The notes beneath the pieces were generated by a model, which was given only the letters and a program-made list of their open reading frames with translations, searched no databases and had not been told where the DNA came from. A stretch of 64,000 nucleotides of DNA from Hydrocarboniphaga daqingensis (GTDB taxonomy: Bacteria > Pseudomonadota > Gammaproteobacteria > Nevskiales > Nevskiaceae): positions 270,680 through 334,679 of the forward strand of contig NZ_FQWZ01000002.1 of assembly GCF_900129825.1 (NCBI RefSeq), given 5' to 3'. This document shows, piece by piece, positions 26,752-36,363 of the stretch. Numbering within the stretch: the first letter of the stretch is position 1; each line of letters begins with the position of its first letter. Made by a program: the position numbers and the translations under genes.

Positions 26752-28767
26752 TCATAGGGGCAGCAGCGCGAGGCGCGGGCTGGTTTCGGTCGGTAGCGGC
26801 ACCCAGGTCAGCGATGCCGGCTGCAGCGTCTCGACGCGGCTCGATGTCGCTTTTTCGCGCGCTGCGCCGTTGTCAGCCGGGGCCATCGCCGGGGCATCGT
26901 CGACCGGTGTCGACGGCGCTGCGGCTGGGACGTCCGCCGGCGTCGGCGACGGCATCGGCTCGGGTACCGGAAGCGGCGCAGGCTCTGGCGCGGGGACGGC
27001 TACAGGGACCGGAACTGGAACGGGAACCGGCTCCGGCGCCGGTACGGGGACCGGCGGCGGCGTGGCGGTGTCACCGGCAGGGCCGGGCTCGGTTGAACCG
27101 GTTGCTTCGGTGGCAGCGGCGCCGGCATCGGCATCCGATTCGGCGTCAGCGTCAGCGCTCGCGTCCGCGGTTGGCGCGGTTGGTGTCGCGGCTGCGGCGG
27201 CGTCCTTGGCATCCGGCGCAGCGGGCGCGTTGGATTCGCTGACGATGGGCGCGGCGACCGGCGCCGGCGCCGTCTGCGGCGCTTCCGGCGATGCGGGTGA
27301 CGCGTGGACGATCGGGCTGCCGCCGAGCGCCAGAGCCAGCGCGATGCGGTTGTTCAGCAGCGCGGTATCGACATCGAGCAGACGCAGTTCCACTTGCAGC
27401 ATCCCGCGCTGCGCCGCCAGATGCGTCGCACTGTCGAGCGTGCCGTTGTCGTAGCTCTGCTGCGCCAGCGCCGCGTTGCGCTGCGCCAGTTCGAGCATCC
27501 GCTGCATCTGCTCGCGCTGCTGGCGCAGTGCGGCCTCGGTGGCCAAGCCGTCTTCGACTTCGCGGAATGCGGTCAGCGCCTTGTCGCGGTAGCGATGGAT
27601 CGACTCGATCATCAGCGCGCGCTGCGCGCGAATGCCGGCGCGGATCTGGCCACCGTCGAAGATCGGCTGCAGCAGGCCGCCGCCAATCGACCACGTGAAG
27701 CTGTCGTCGTCGAACAGAATGTCGCGGTACTTGGCTTGCGTGGCGCCGGAGCCGTTCAGCGAGAACCGCGGCAACAGATTCTTCTTGGCGGCCAGCAGCC
27801 GGTTGTCGCTGGCGGTGACACGCAGCGCGGCGGCCTGGATGTCGGGGCGCCGTTCCAGCAGCGACGATGGCAGTCCGGCGGCGACCGGTGGTGGCATCGG
27901 CGGCAACGCGACGTTGCCGACCAGATTGGCGGCTGGATAGCGGCCGAGCAGCACTTCGAGCTGGCGGGCGAGGCGGTCGCGCTCGACACGCCGGCCGATC
28001 AAGTCGATCTGCGCCGCCGCATCGTCGCTTTGCTGGCGGATCAGCTCGGCCGTCGTCAGCAGACCGGAGCGCTCGCGCTCGCCGGCGATCCGCAGCGATT
28101 CGGCGACGCTGGCCTGCAGCGCTTCGGACAAGGTCAGACGGCGGTCAGCGGCCAGCAGCGAAAACCACAGGCTGGCGGTCTGTGCTGCCAGCGAGAAGCG
28201 CGCGGCTTCGACGTCGAGCATCGCCGACACCACATCGCCTGTGGCCGCGCGGCTCAGGTCGAGCACGCGGCTCCAGACGTCCAGCTCCCACGACAAACCT
28301 ACGCCGAGCCGGATGCGCGAGATGTAGGCGTCGTCGGGCGTCAGCGCGGTGCCGCCGAGAAAATCGTTGATCTGCCGCTGCCGACCGACCGAGGCCTGGA
28401 AGTCGAGCCGAGGCAGGTTGGCGGCCTTGTCGACGGCCGCCCGCGCTGCGGACGCATCGCGCCGCGCGATCGCCGACAACAGATTCGAGTTGTGCGCCCA
28501 GGCTTCTTCGACCAGGTCGGTCAGCGTTGCGTCGTTGAAGTCGGCCAACCAGTTGTCGGCTACCGCGGTGGCGGCCGTGTTGCCGGTCGCGGGTGCCGAC
28601 CACTGCGCGGGCACGACGCCGCTGACGACCGACTGCGGCGCCGCCGGCGCCTCGCGCTGAAACAGCGAGCAGCCGCTCAGCGCGCTGCCGCTGATCAACG
28701 CGCTGCCCACCAGCAGCAGACCGCGCCGCAGCGGGCGGGTCCGGTCCCTGCGCCCCTGATCGCTCAT
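26752..28767 (-). CDS. TolC/NodT-type outer-membrane efflux lipoprotein with proline-rich tail
   Basis: This 671-residue lipoprotein has the signal lipobox ALSGC (Cys33) and two TolC repeats covering about 60-484, rich in coiled-coil helices. That core matches NodT-type channels of about 470 residues. The last 187 residues are a low-complexity tail of Pro, Ala, Val, Glu and Asp, including a PVPVPVP block and ending in LTWVPLPTETSPRLALLPL. Such a tail is not usual in this family. It resembles the periplasm-spanning arm of TonB. The adaptor gene starts 29 bp downstream, so the two are one operon. Confidence 0.85.
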   Translation of the reverse strand: MSDQGRRDRTRPLRRGLLLVGSALISGSALSGCSLFQREAPAAPQSVVSGVVPAQWSAPATGNTAATAVADNWLADFNDATLTDLVEEAWAHNSNLLSAIARRDASAARAAVDKAANLPRLDFQASVGRQRQINDFLGGTALTPDDAYISRIRLGVGLSWELDVWSRVLDLSRAATGDVVSAMLDVEAARFSLAAQTASLWFSLLAADRRLTLSEALQASVAESLRIAGERERSGLLTTAELIRQQSDDAAAQIDLIGRRVERDRLARQLEVLLGRYPAANLVGNVALPPMPPPVAAGLPSSLLERRPDIQAAALRVTASDNRLLAAKKNLLPRFSLNGSGATQAKYRDILFDDDSFTWSIGGGLLQPIFDGGQIRAGIRAQRALMIESIHRYRDKALTAFREVEDGLATEAALRQQREQMQRMLELAQRNAALAQQSYDNGTLDSATHLAAQRGMLQVELRLLDVDTALLNNRIALALALGGSPIVHASPASPEAPQTAPAPVAAPIVSESNAPAAPDAKDAAAAATPTAPTADASADADAESDADAGAAATEATGSTEPGPAGDTATPPPVPVPAPEPVPVPVPVPVAVPAPEPAPLPVPEPMPSPTPADVPAAAPSTPVDDAPAMAPADNGAAREKATSSRVETLQPASLTWVPLPTETSPRLALLPL

Positions 28768-28787
28768 CGTCGTTGCCGGCCGGACGA

Positions 28788-31667
28788 TCAGGGCGCGATG
28801 TTGGCGATCGCGAAGCGCGGCGTGGTGATGCCGAGCCGCTCGGCACTCCAGGTGGCCCAGTCGTGGCCGACACGGCTGGTGATCGGGTCGGTCGAGGTAT
28901 CCGGCACGTTGGCGTAGCTGACCGTGCCGTGGCGCGGCGTGGCCACCGGCGTTACCGACGTCAGGCCGGCCAGCGCGGCGGCGCTGTACGCATCTTCGGC
29001 ATACGCGGGCAGCACGAAACAGGCGTTGATGTCGGCGACGCCGGCCGTCGCCAGCTTGCTCGCCGGGAAGCTCAGCGTGCGCGCATCGACGACGCTGACG
29101 TCGCTGTCGGCGACGTTGATGCTGACGCGGCAGCTGTCGGATTCGAACGCGATCGCGCCGGTCTTGGTGATCGGTTCGTTGAAGCGAATCACGAACTGGC
29201 TGCCGTCGTAGAAGCCCAGCGTCATCAGCGGCGGCATCAGGTCGCGCAAGCGCACTTGAGCGCGGGTGGCGGTATCCGGCGTCAGGCCGTTGCGGTCGCG
29301 GATCGCCGCGCTGACGTCGATCGTCGCCGTGCCCGGGCTGGCATCGGCGGCCAGCGCGAACACGCCGCCGACGGCCATCGCTAGCAGGTCGGACTGGCTG
29401 CCGTCCTCGTTGGTGACGCCATTGAGTACACCCGAGGCGCTGACCGTGGTGCTGACGCCGCTGGTGACCAGCGCGCCGCCGGTCGACACGCTCGGCTCGG
29501 TCAGCGCGATGCCGAGCACCGGTGCCGTGGCAAGGAAGGCCTGCGTGCCGTCGGCGTCCCCGATCGTGCTGGTCGCCGGCAATGTCGTGACGATGCTGTC
29601 GTTGCGCAGCTCGACATGCGACAGGCCGAGCAGCTCCTGGTCGCCGCGCCAGCTGTCGGCGGCATAGCCGCTGCTGCTGTCGTTGACGTCGGCCGCCTGC
29701 GGCGTGATCGACAGCAACACCGTTGCCGGGCTCGACGCGCCGCCGGGCGTGATCACGCCGCCGCCGCCGCCGGTATAGGTGCCGCCGCCAGCGCCGGCGA
29801 TGATCGCGTCGAGCAACTGCAGGGCCACGCTCGGCCGGCCGATGTCCTGCAGCGTCAGCGAACTGCTGCCGCCGAGCACGCCGCCGGCATTGCGCGAGGT
29901 GATCTTGAACACGTCGCCCGGCTGCACGACGACGCTAGCCGGCACGCGGCTGACGATCAGCAGATCGAAGCTGCTGGCACCGCCCGGCGTGATCACGTAG
30001 GTCGGCCCGCTGTTGTCGATGAACTGACTGTTGCGCGGATTGCCGCTGCTGTTGACCACCGGATAGAACAGCACGTCCTGCTTGACCCCGCCGCGTTCGA
30101 GCGACACGACGAAGTCGGTCGCGTCGGCCGGTGCGCCGATGCGCACGCGCGCGGTGCCGGTCTGCACGCTGCGCGTGTCGGCCGGGGCGATCGCCGTCTT
30201 CAGCGCGGCCAGCGCCGCCGTGGCGCCGCTGCTGTTGAGTTGTTCCAGCGCCGGCGCACTGTCGTAGGCGACGGCGGTCGAGGTCGGCGTCAGCGCCGGG
30301 TTGATCGTCGTCGCCGCAGCGTCGACCGTGTCGATCAGCGCGTCGGTGCTCAGGTAGGCCAGATCATTGACGGCCGGCGTTGCCAGCTGGCTCGCCGTGG
30401 CGGCGCTGGCCACCGTGTTGTTCGATGCAAAGCTGATCAGCGACAGCACCAGCTCCTGGCTGGACAGGCTGTCGTAGGCGATCGTCGAGCCGTCGGCGAT
30501 GCCGTTGCCGGCGCTGTCCTTGAGCGCTTCGCGCGCGATCCGCAGTGATACCGCGGTGTTGGCCGGCAGTGGCTGCGCGAGCACGATCTGCGCACTGACC
30601 GCATCGGGCTGGCTGGCGCTGGCGACGGCCGCAGCAGTCTGGTTCGGCGCCGTGCCCAGCACGACCGCCACATCGCCGGCGTCGAGCGCGGCCTGCATCG
30701 GCTCGCTGAAGCGCAGCGTGAACGTGGTCGTGACCCGGCTTTCAAGGCGGGCCTGTGCTTGCGTGGGGTCGATCACGCCATCGAGCGACGACACCACCGG
30801 CGGCGTCGTGTCGGCGCTGGTGAACGGGGTCAGCGCGACGCTGGCCAGTTGGACCGGGCTGCTGGCATTGCGCGTCCGCAGGTTCAGCGTCGCGGTGTCG
30901 GTGGCGGTGCCGCCGATTGGGCACGGCGGTGCCGATCCGCTGATGCCGTCGATTCGGAAGCCCGACACCGACAGCTGCAGGCAGCTGTCGTTGAAGACCG
31001 AGGTCAGCTCGAAGCGGCCGTCGGCAGCGCTGATCACCGGCAGCAAGCTGCCGGCGTCGTAGCTGGTGGCGACACCGGTGACGGTGCTGCTGCCGAATTC
31101 GACGCCGACGAAGTCGAGGCTGACGCTGGCGCCGGCCAGCGCGGCGCCGGTGCTGCTGTCGCGCAGCACGCCGCTGACCGTCGAGGCCAGCGCCGGCAGC
31201 CGCACCACGCCGACGCCGACATTGAAGTTGTCGATGAACACCGTGCCGCCGCCGACGGTGCCGGTGCTCTGCGCGGTCGGCAGCGCCTGAACGGTGGCGC
31301 CCATATAGCGGACGCTGCCGCCGGTCGGCGGCGCGATCGCCAGCGTGATCGGGCCGTTGGCGTCGTTGGTCGCCGTGCCGGACACGCCGGTGACAGTGAC
31401 GCCCGACATCGAAAACTGGCCGTCGGCATTGGTCGTGGCCGCCAGCGCGCTGCCCGATTCGGTGGCACCGGCGTAGCGCACGATGGCCCCGGCGATCGGG
31501 GTTCCATCGGTGTCGAGGATCGTGCCGGTAATCGTGCCGGTCAGCGACGTGACCTGCGGTGGCTCGCCATCGTCATTCGGCGACGAGCAGGCGCTCAGCA
31601 CCAGGGCCACGGAGGACGCCGACAGCAAGCAGCGGGCCGCCATGAAACGGCCGTTGAAAAACCTCAT
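28788..31667 (-). CDS. Large lipoprotein with carboxypeptidase-regulatory-like and Ig-like domains
   Basis: This 959-residue lipoprotein has lipobox VLSAC with Cys27. A first beta-sandwich similar to CarboxypepD_reg covers about 40-115 (GTILDTDGTPIAGAIVRY), and a second lies near 165-245 (VSGVLRDSSTGAALAGASV). A Big_5-type Ig domain lies around 290-390 (TTPPVVSSLDG then TLRFSEPMQAALD), and a similar domain ends the protein (PPLMTLGFYDGSQFVIRFNEPI). The middle part is Ala/Thr/Ser-rich and unassigned. The ATG at 31667 follows GGGAGAG at good distance; a GTG one codon earlier is in frame. It diverges from a TonB-dependent receptor and may serve as its surface partner, which is inference. Confidence 0.75.
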   Translation of the reverse strand: MRFFNGRFMAARCLLSASSVALVLSACSSPNDDGEPPQVTSLTGTITGTILDTDGTPIAGAIVRYAGATESGSALAATTNADGQFSMSGVTVTGVSGTATNDANGPITLAIAPPTGGSVRYMGATVQALPTAQSTGTVGGGTVFIDNFNVGVGVVRLPALASTVSGVLRDSSTGAALAGASVSLDFVGVEFGSSTVTGVATSYDAGSLLPVISAADGRFELTSVFNDSCLQLSVSGFRIDGISGSAPPCPIGGTATDTATLNLRTRNASSPVQLASVALTPFTSADTTPPVVSSLDGVIDPTQAQARLESRVTTTFTLRFSEPMQAALDAGDVAVVLGTAPNQTAAAVASASQPDAVSAQIVLAQPLPANTAVSLRIAREALKDSAGNGIADGSTIAYDSLSSQELVLSLISFASNNTVASAATASQLATPAVNDLAYLSTDALIDTVDAAATTINPALTPTSTAVAYDSAPALEQLNSSGATAALAALKTAIAPADTRSVQTGTARVRIGAPADATDFVVSLERGGVKQDVLFYPVVNSSGNPRNSQFIDNSGPTYVITPGGASSFDLLIVSRVPASVVVQPGDVFKITSRNAGGVLGGSSSLTLQDIGRPSVALQLLDAIIAGAGGGTYTGGGGGVITPGGASSPATVLLSITPQAADVNDSSSGYAADSWRGDQELLGLSHVELRNDSIVTTLPATSTIGDADGTQAFLATAPVLGIALTEPSVSTGGALVTSGVSTTVSASGVLNGVTNEDGSQSDLLAMAVGGVFALAADASPGTATIDVSAAIRDRNGLTPDTATRAQVRLRDLMPPLMTLGFYDGSQFVIRFNEPITKTGAIAFESDSCRVSINVADSDVSVVDARTLSFPASKLATAGVADINACFVLPAYAEDAYSAAALAGLTSVTPVATPRHGTVSYANVPDTSTDPITSRVGHDWATWSAERLGITTPRFAIANIAP

Positions 31668-31888
31668 CACGATCTCTCCCTGAAGCGCTCTGAAGGCGGT
31701 CCGACGTCCTGCGCCGGCTCGCAGCCCCTGGTCCCACCGAGCCGGCTGCCATCCCAGCCGGCTCGCACCGACATGAGCTTATTCCGGCTAATGCAAGTTC
31801 CATGCGCTGATTCGGGCCAGGATTGCACGAAGCTTGCGGGTGCCCGGCAGGCGCGCCGGCTCCGGCGCCTGACATCCGGGGGGACGTC

Positions 31889-34393
31889 ATGATCTGTAAG
31901 CCGAGACGGATTTCGCAGCACGCGACTCAGGCCACCGGCAGCGGCCGCTGGCGGTTGATGCTTTTCATGTTGGCGGTGCCCGGCATCGCGTCCGCCGCCG
32001 ACCCGGCGCCGTCCGACGCGCCGCCGGTGCTGAACGTGATTCCGGTCGAAGGCGCTGCCGATGCGGCGCCTGACCCGGCGCGAGAGTCCGAGCCGGTCGC
32101 GCTGGAGGAGATCTTCGTCACCGCGCAGAAGTCGCGGCAGAGCTTGCGCCAGGTGCCGGCCTCGGTCAGCACGCTGTCCGGCGAGTCGCTGCGCAACTCG
32201 AAGATTCTCAGCGCCGGCGACGTCAACGGGTATGTGCCCAACACGCAGCTTCGTGTGTCGCCGTTCGCTGGCGAGCTGCGCATCCGCGGCTACGGCACCT
32301 CGCTGAGCAACGTCGGCTTCGAGCCTTCGGTCGGCTTGGTGATCGACGATGTCTATTACGGACGCAGCGCGTTTCTGTCGACGCTGATGTACGACGTCGA
32401 CCGCTTGGAGGTGATCCGCGGCCCGCAAGGCGCATTGTTCGGCAAGAACACCGTGGCGGGCGTGGTGAACATCACCACGGTCGATGCCGACCGCGTGCGC
32501 ACCGGCGATCTGACCGTGTTCGCGCGTCGCGACGGCGAGATTCTGGATGCACGCGGCGGCGTCTCGCTGCCGCTGGGCGACGCCTTGTTCTCCCGGCTAT
32601 CGGGCGCGGTGCAACAGTTCGACGGCTTGTACTACAACACCGCGCTGGACCGGCCCGAGGCCGATCTCCAGTCGTACGCCGGCCGCGCCAAGCTGCGTTT
32701 CACCGAGCTGCCCGGCGACGCCGAGCTGCGGTTGGCGGTGTCGGGCGGGCGGCAGACTGGCAATGGCAATCTGTTCCAGCTGTCCAAGGCCAGTGACGCG
32801 ACGCTGGCGCTGTTTCGCCAGTACGACCCCGATGTCGAAGCCAATCCCTACGACCGCAATCTGTCGAGCAACGTGCCGTCGCGGGTCGACGTCGAAACCC
32901 AGACCGCCAGCGCCGCGATCGAAGTGCCGTGGACCGAAACCGCCGGCTTCGATACGTTGACGCTGACGTCGGTCAGCGCTTACGCCCGGTCGGATGTGCG
33001 CGAACGCACAATCGACTTCGACTTCTCGCCGCTGCCAGTGGTACGACTCGACCTGGTCGAGCCGACGCCGTACACCCAGTTCAGCCAGGAGCTTCGCTTC
33101 AACGGCTTGGCGCCGAGCTTGTTCGGCGCCTTCGGCCGCACCGAGTTCGTCGGCGGCCTGTACTACCTGCAGTCGAGCTTGCTCAGCCACGACTTGGCCG
33201 CGGTTGAAGACCTGGGCGCCGCTGCCGCGTTCGTGATTGCCGCGCGCAGCGGTAGCGCCGCACAAGGTCGGCCGCTCGGCGGCGCGCTGGCCGACTCGCT
33301 GGCCTCGCTGCTGGGCCGCATCGTCGCCTCCCCGCTGGACGATGCGCTGGTCACCGGCCAGACCAACCGCGAGCGCGCCGAGCTGCTGCTGGACCAGCGC
33401 CAGCAGGCCGCGGCGGCTTACGGGCAGTTCACGACGTATCTGACCGAGCGCTTCGCCGGCATCGTCGGCTGGCGCCTGGGCGTGGAATCCAAGCGCGCGC
33501 ATTTGTCGTCACAGGCGCCGGACGGTGCGATCTTTCTGCCGGCGATTCTCGGCCAGGCCAACTTCGACACGCGCCGTCAGCGCAACGAAACCGAAAGCTC
33601 GCCCAAACTCGGCATCAAGTACGACTGGACGCCGGCGATTGCCTCGTATCTGGTCTGGGCCAAGGGCTACAAGGGCGGCGGCTACAACGCGCTGCCGTTC
33701 AACGACCAGAGCCTCGAATACGGCCCCGAGACGGCCAACACTTATGAAGCCGGGCTCAAGACGCGGCTGCTCGACAGCACGCTGGACGTCAATCTGGCCG
33801 CGTTTCTGACCGACTTCGACGACTTGCAGGTGTCGGTGTTCGACGGCAGCAGTTTCAATATCCAAAACGCGGCTTCGGCCCGCAGCCAGGGTTTCGAAGC
33901 CGACTTCCGCTGGTTGTCGCCGTTCCCCGGCACCTCGGTGCGCGGCAACGCCGGCTATACCGATGCCTACTATCGTCGCTATCCGAACGGCCCGGCGCCG
34001 GCCACGGCCGACGTCGACTCGGTCGATCTGTCCGGCCGCACGCTGGCGTCGGCGCCGCGCTGGTCGGCCAGCCTGATCCCGCAAGTGAGCTTGCCGGGGG
34101 CGTCTCCAGCCTGGGGCGTGCAGCTGCAGGTCGAAGCGCTGTACACCTCGCAGCGCTATCTGGACGTCGATCTGGACCCGAACACGCTGCAGCCCGAGAC
34201 GCTGATGTTCAATGCGCGGGCTTCGGTCGGTGCCCGCGACGGCGCTTGGAGCCTGTCGCTGTTCGCTGCCAACCTGAGCAAGGAACGCGTGCTGGCCCAG
34301 GTCACCGACGAGCCGGTGGCGCCCGGAAACTTCGGTGCGGTACGCCAGGATCGCGGCCGCGAGCTGTACGCGGCGCTCAAGCTCGATTTCTGA
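31889..34393 (+). CDS. TonB-dependent outer-membrane receptor
   Basis: This 834-residue receptor has a signal peptide ending around residue 36 (IASA), an acidic spacer, the TonB-box-like segment EEIFVTAQ (73-80), a plug domain with RLEVIRGPQGALFGKNTVAGVVN and a C-terminal 22-strand barrel ending in LYAALKLDF. The plug style (LEEIFVTAQKSRQSLRQVPASV) is common in Nevskiales, Caulobacter and sphingomonads, where such receptors take up varied organic substrates. The substrate is not predictable. The ATG at 31889 is preferred; an in-frame start at 31823 would weaken the signal. It diverges from the large lipoprotein. Confidence 0.88.
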   Translation: MICKPRRISQHATQATGSGRWRLMLFMLAVPGIASAADPAPSDAPPVLNVIPVEGAADAAPDPARESEPVALEEIFVTAQKSRQSLRQVPASVSTLSGESLRNSKILSAGDVNGYVPNTQLRVSPFAGELRIRGYGTSLSNVGFEPSVGLVIDDVYYGRSAFLSTLMYDVDRLEVIRGPQGALFGKNTVAGVVNITTVDADRVRTGDLTVFARRDGEILDARGGVSLPLGDALFSRLSGAVQQFDGLYYNTALDRPEADLQSYAGRAKLRFTELPGDAELRLAVSGGRQTGNGNLFQLSKASDATLALFRQYDPDVEANPYDRNLSSNVPSRVDVETQTASAAIEVPWTETAGFDTLTLTSVSAYARSDVRERTIDFDFSPLPVVRLDLVEPTPYTQFSQELRFNGLAPSLFGAFGRTEFVGGLYYLQSSLLSHDLAAVEDLGAAAAFVIAARSGSAAQGRPLGGALADSLASLLGRIVASPLDDALVTGQTNRERAELLLDQRQQAAAAYGQFTTYLTERFAGIVGWRLGVESKRAHLSSQAPDGAIFLPAILGQANFDTRRQRNETESSPKLGIKYDWTPAIASYLVWAKGYKGGGYNALPFNDQSLEYGPETANTYEAGLKTRLLDSTLDVNLAAFLTDFDDLQVSVFDGSSFNIQNAASARSQGFEADFRWLSPFPGTSVRGNAGYTDAYYRRYPNGPAPATADVDSVDLSGRTLASAPRWSASLIPQVSLPGASPAWGVQLQVEALYTSQRYLDVDLDPNTLQPETLMFNARASVGARDGAWSLSLFAANLSKERVLAQVTDEPVAPGNFGAVRQDRGRELYAALKLDF

Positions 34394-34402
34394 GGCAGCC
34401 GC

Positions 34403-35173
34403 TCAGAAATCGTAGTCGGGGTTGTCGATGTCGAAGTCTTTTGCGCCGAGCCCCGGCGCGAGGTTCCACTGGCGGAAGCGGTAGTGCTCCATTAGCTGGC
34501 CGTTCTGGTGCCAGAAACGCACTTCGGTCGGCATCGCCAGCGCCTTGTCGAAGCACAGCTCGGCGGCACCGATCGGATACGGTGCGTTCTGCTCTTCACG
34601 GCCGATGCCATCGCGGTGCAGACACAGCGAGGCTTGGCCGTCGACGTCGCGCTCGGTGGTATCGGGGGCGTCGATCGTGCCGCTGGCCGCGCGGCGCTGG
34701 ATGTCGGCCTTGAGCATCGCCGCCATGTTGTAGACGCCGGCCTGACGGATCGGCCGCAGATTGCCTTGGCGCGCCAGCGATCCATCCGGGTCCAGCGACA
34801 GCGTGGCGATGCCGAGCAGCCCGCCTTCGTGGACCTTGATCTTGCCGTCGTAACGATCGCTGCACAGGATCACTTCGCGGCCCTGATTCGGCTCAGCGAT
34901 CCATTTCATATAGCGGCAGTCGGGGCTGCGGGTCTGCTTGAGCAGCAAGGTTTCGGCCGGCGACAGCGTGCCGCCGATGCGCTGCTGCTTGGTCATCACC
35001 ACCTGATAACCCGGCAGCGCGTCGACCTGGTCGACGAAGCGCTGCACCAGCGAGCGCACTTGCTCGGGTACTTCACGGGCGGCCGGCAGCGGGCTGCGCT
35101 CGCTGGCGTTGGCCACGGCCGACAAGCCGCCGATCACCGCGGCTGCCAACATCGACAGGCGCGGCGCGCGCAT
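34403..35173 (-). CDS. DUF1571 domain-containing periplasmic protein
   Basis: This 256-residue protein has a signal peptide (cleavage near NASE, about 24) and the DUF1571 domain, with segments MTKQQRIGGTLSPAETLLLKQ, YMKWIAEPNQGREVIL and DPDGSLARQGNLRPIRQAGVYN. The fold is probably LolA/LppX-like, a half-barrel that can hold a lipid. Its function is unknown. The ATG shares a base with the hemY stop (TGATG), so it is the last gene of the clpP-hem operon. It runs convergently into the TonB receptor with only nine bases between them. Confidence 0.82.
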   Translation of the reverse strand: MRAPRLSMLAAAVIGGLSAVANASERSPLPAAREVPEQVRSLVQRFVDQVDALPGYQVVMTKQQRIGGTLSPAETLLLKQTRSPDCRYMKWIAEPNQGREVILCSDRYDGKIKVHEGGLLGIATLSLDPDGSLARQGNLRPIRQAGVYNMAAMLKADIQRRAASGTIDAPDTTERDVDGQASLCLHRDGIGREEQNAPYPIGAAELCFDKALAMPTEVRFWHQNGQLMEHYRFRQWNLAPGLGAKDFDIDNPDYDF

Positions 35174-36363
35174 CAGACCGGGTCCGCTACGCGTTCGAGG
35201 CCGAGCCGGTAATAGCGCGCCGCCTCGTCCGGGTTCTGGGTCTGCTCGGCCAGTTGGGCCAGCGCCAGATAAGTGGCCGGCGCCGGCTGGATGCGCGCCG
35301 CCGATTCCAGATAGCTGCGCGCCTTGCCCCAGAGCTTGTTTTGCAGGCAGGCCTGACCGGCGGTGACCAGCAGTTCGAGGCGCTCGCCGTATTGCGTCAG
35401 CCATTGTTCGATCGACGCCAGCCGGGTTACGCCGTCGCTGCCGTGCAAATGGCCATAGAGCGTCACCAGCTCGCCATCCCACTGCTGGCGCAATGCCTCG
35501 CCGACCAGCGCGGCGGCATCGGCGTCGGCATTGAGCCGGTGCAATGCGCGGGCGTAGCGCAGGCGCAGCGCCGGCTGCTGTCGCTGCGCCGGCTCGCTGG
35601 CATCCCATAAAGCCTTGAGCCGGTCGAGCTGCGCCGTCGCTTCGGCCTGGGTGATCAGTTCGGCCGTGGTGCGATCGAGCAGGGCCTGACGTCGTTCCGT
35701 GGTCAGTGCCGCCGTCTTGGCGGTCTCGACCAGCAGGCCGCGCAGGGCCTGCCAGTCGCCGAGGCCTTCGAATGCACGGGCCAGCAGGTCGATTGCATAA
35801 GGGTGCTGCGGGTCTTTTTCGCGCAGGTGCAGCGCGGTGTCGCGCGCCGGCGCGTATTCGGCCCGTTCCAGCTGTAGCTCGGCTTGGGTCAGCAACACGG
35901 CAAAGTCGTGGCCGCTGCTGGCATTGGCCGCCAGTTGCAGATAGTGGTCGCGACGCTCGGGGGCGCCGAGACGCTGCGCGGCGCGGGCAGCGCCCAAGTA
36001 GTTCAAGTGCGAGGCATGATGGTCGGCCGCGCGCCGTACCAACTCGATCTCGGCACGCTGCCAGTTGCCTTCCAGCAGCCGCAGCAAGCCTTCTTCGAAC
36101 GTGTCGCGGGCGCGCTCCTGGCGGCGGCGGTCGAGCAGCCGCTTGATCGCGCCGGGCAGGCGCACGCCGGCCAGCAGCAGCCGCAGGCTCCAGACCACGG
36201 CGGCGAGCCCGATCAGCAGCGTGGCGAACAAACCCAGCAGCGAGGTTTCGACGATCCAGGGACCGTAGTTCATCAGCACGTAGCCGCCGTCGGCGCGCAG
36301 CAGCCAGGCGATGGCAGCGCCGACCGCCAGCGCCACGATCAGCAGCAGCCAGGAGCGGATCAC
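35173..36363 (-). CDS. hemY: HemY, haem-biosynthesis-associated membrane protein
   Basis: This 396-residue inner-membrane protein has two N-terminal helices (about 3-23 and 40-68) followed by tetratricopeptide-like helical repeats. It is the proteobacterial HemY found beside hemCD, not the oxygen-dependent protoporphyrinogen oxidase of the same name. Its role is thought to be structural or regulatory in tetrapyrrole synthesis. The GTG start overlaps the hemDX stop as GTGA, and its own stop touches the next gene's start, so translation is coupled throughout. Confidence 0.9.
   Translation of the reverse strand: MIRSWLLLIVALAVGAAIAWLLRADGGYVLMNYGPWIVETSLLGLFATLLIGLAAVVWSLRLLLAGVRLPGAIKRLLDRRRQERARDTFEEGLLRLLEGNWQRAEIELVRRAADHHASHLNYLGAARAAQRLGAPERRDHYLQLAANASSGHDFAVLLTQAELQLERAEYAPARDTALHLREKDPQHPYAIDLLARAFEGLGDWQALRGLLVETAKTAALTTERRQALLDRTTAELITQAEATAQLDRLKALWDASEPAQRQQPALRLRYARALHRLNADADAAALVGEALRQQWDGELVTLYGHLHGSDGVTRLASIEQWLTQYGERLELLVTAGQACLQNKLWGKARSYLESAARIQPAPATYLALAQLAEQTQNPDEAARYYRLGLERVADPV

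Noticed and set aside
31823-31837. Sigma-54-like promoter TTGCAC-N5-TTGC before the TonB receptor
   Set aside because: The essential GG of the -24 element is changed to TG, so it does not meet the consensus.
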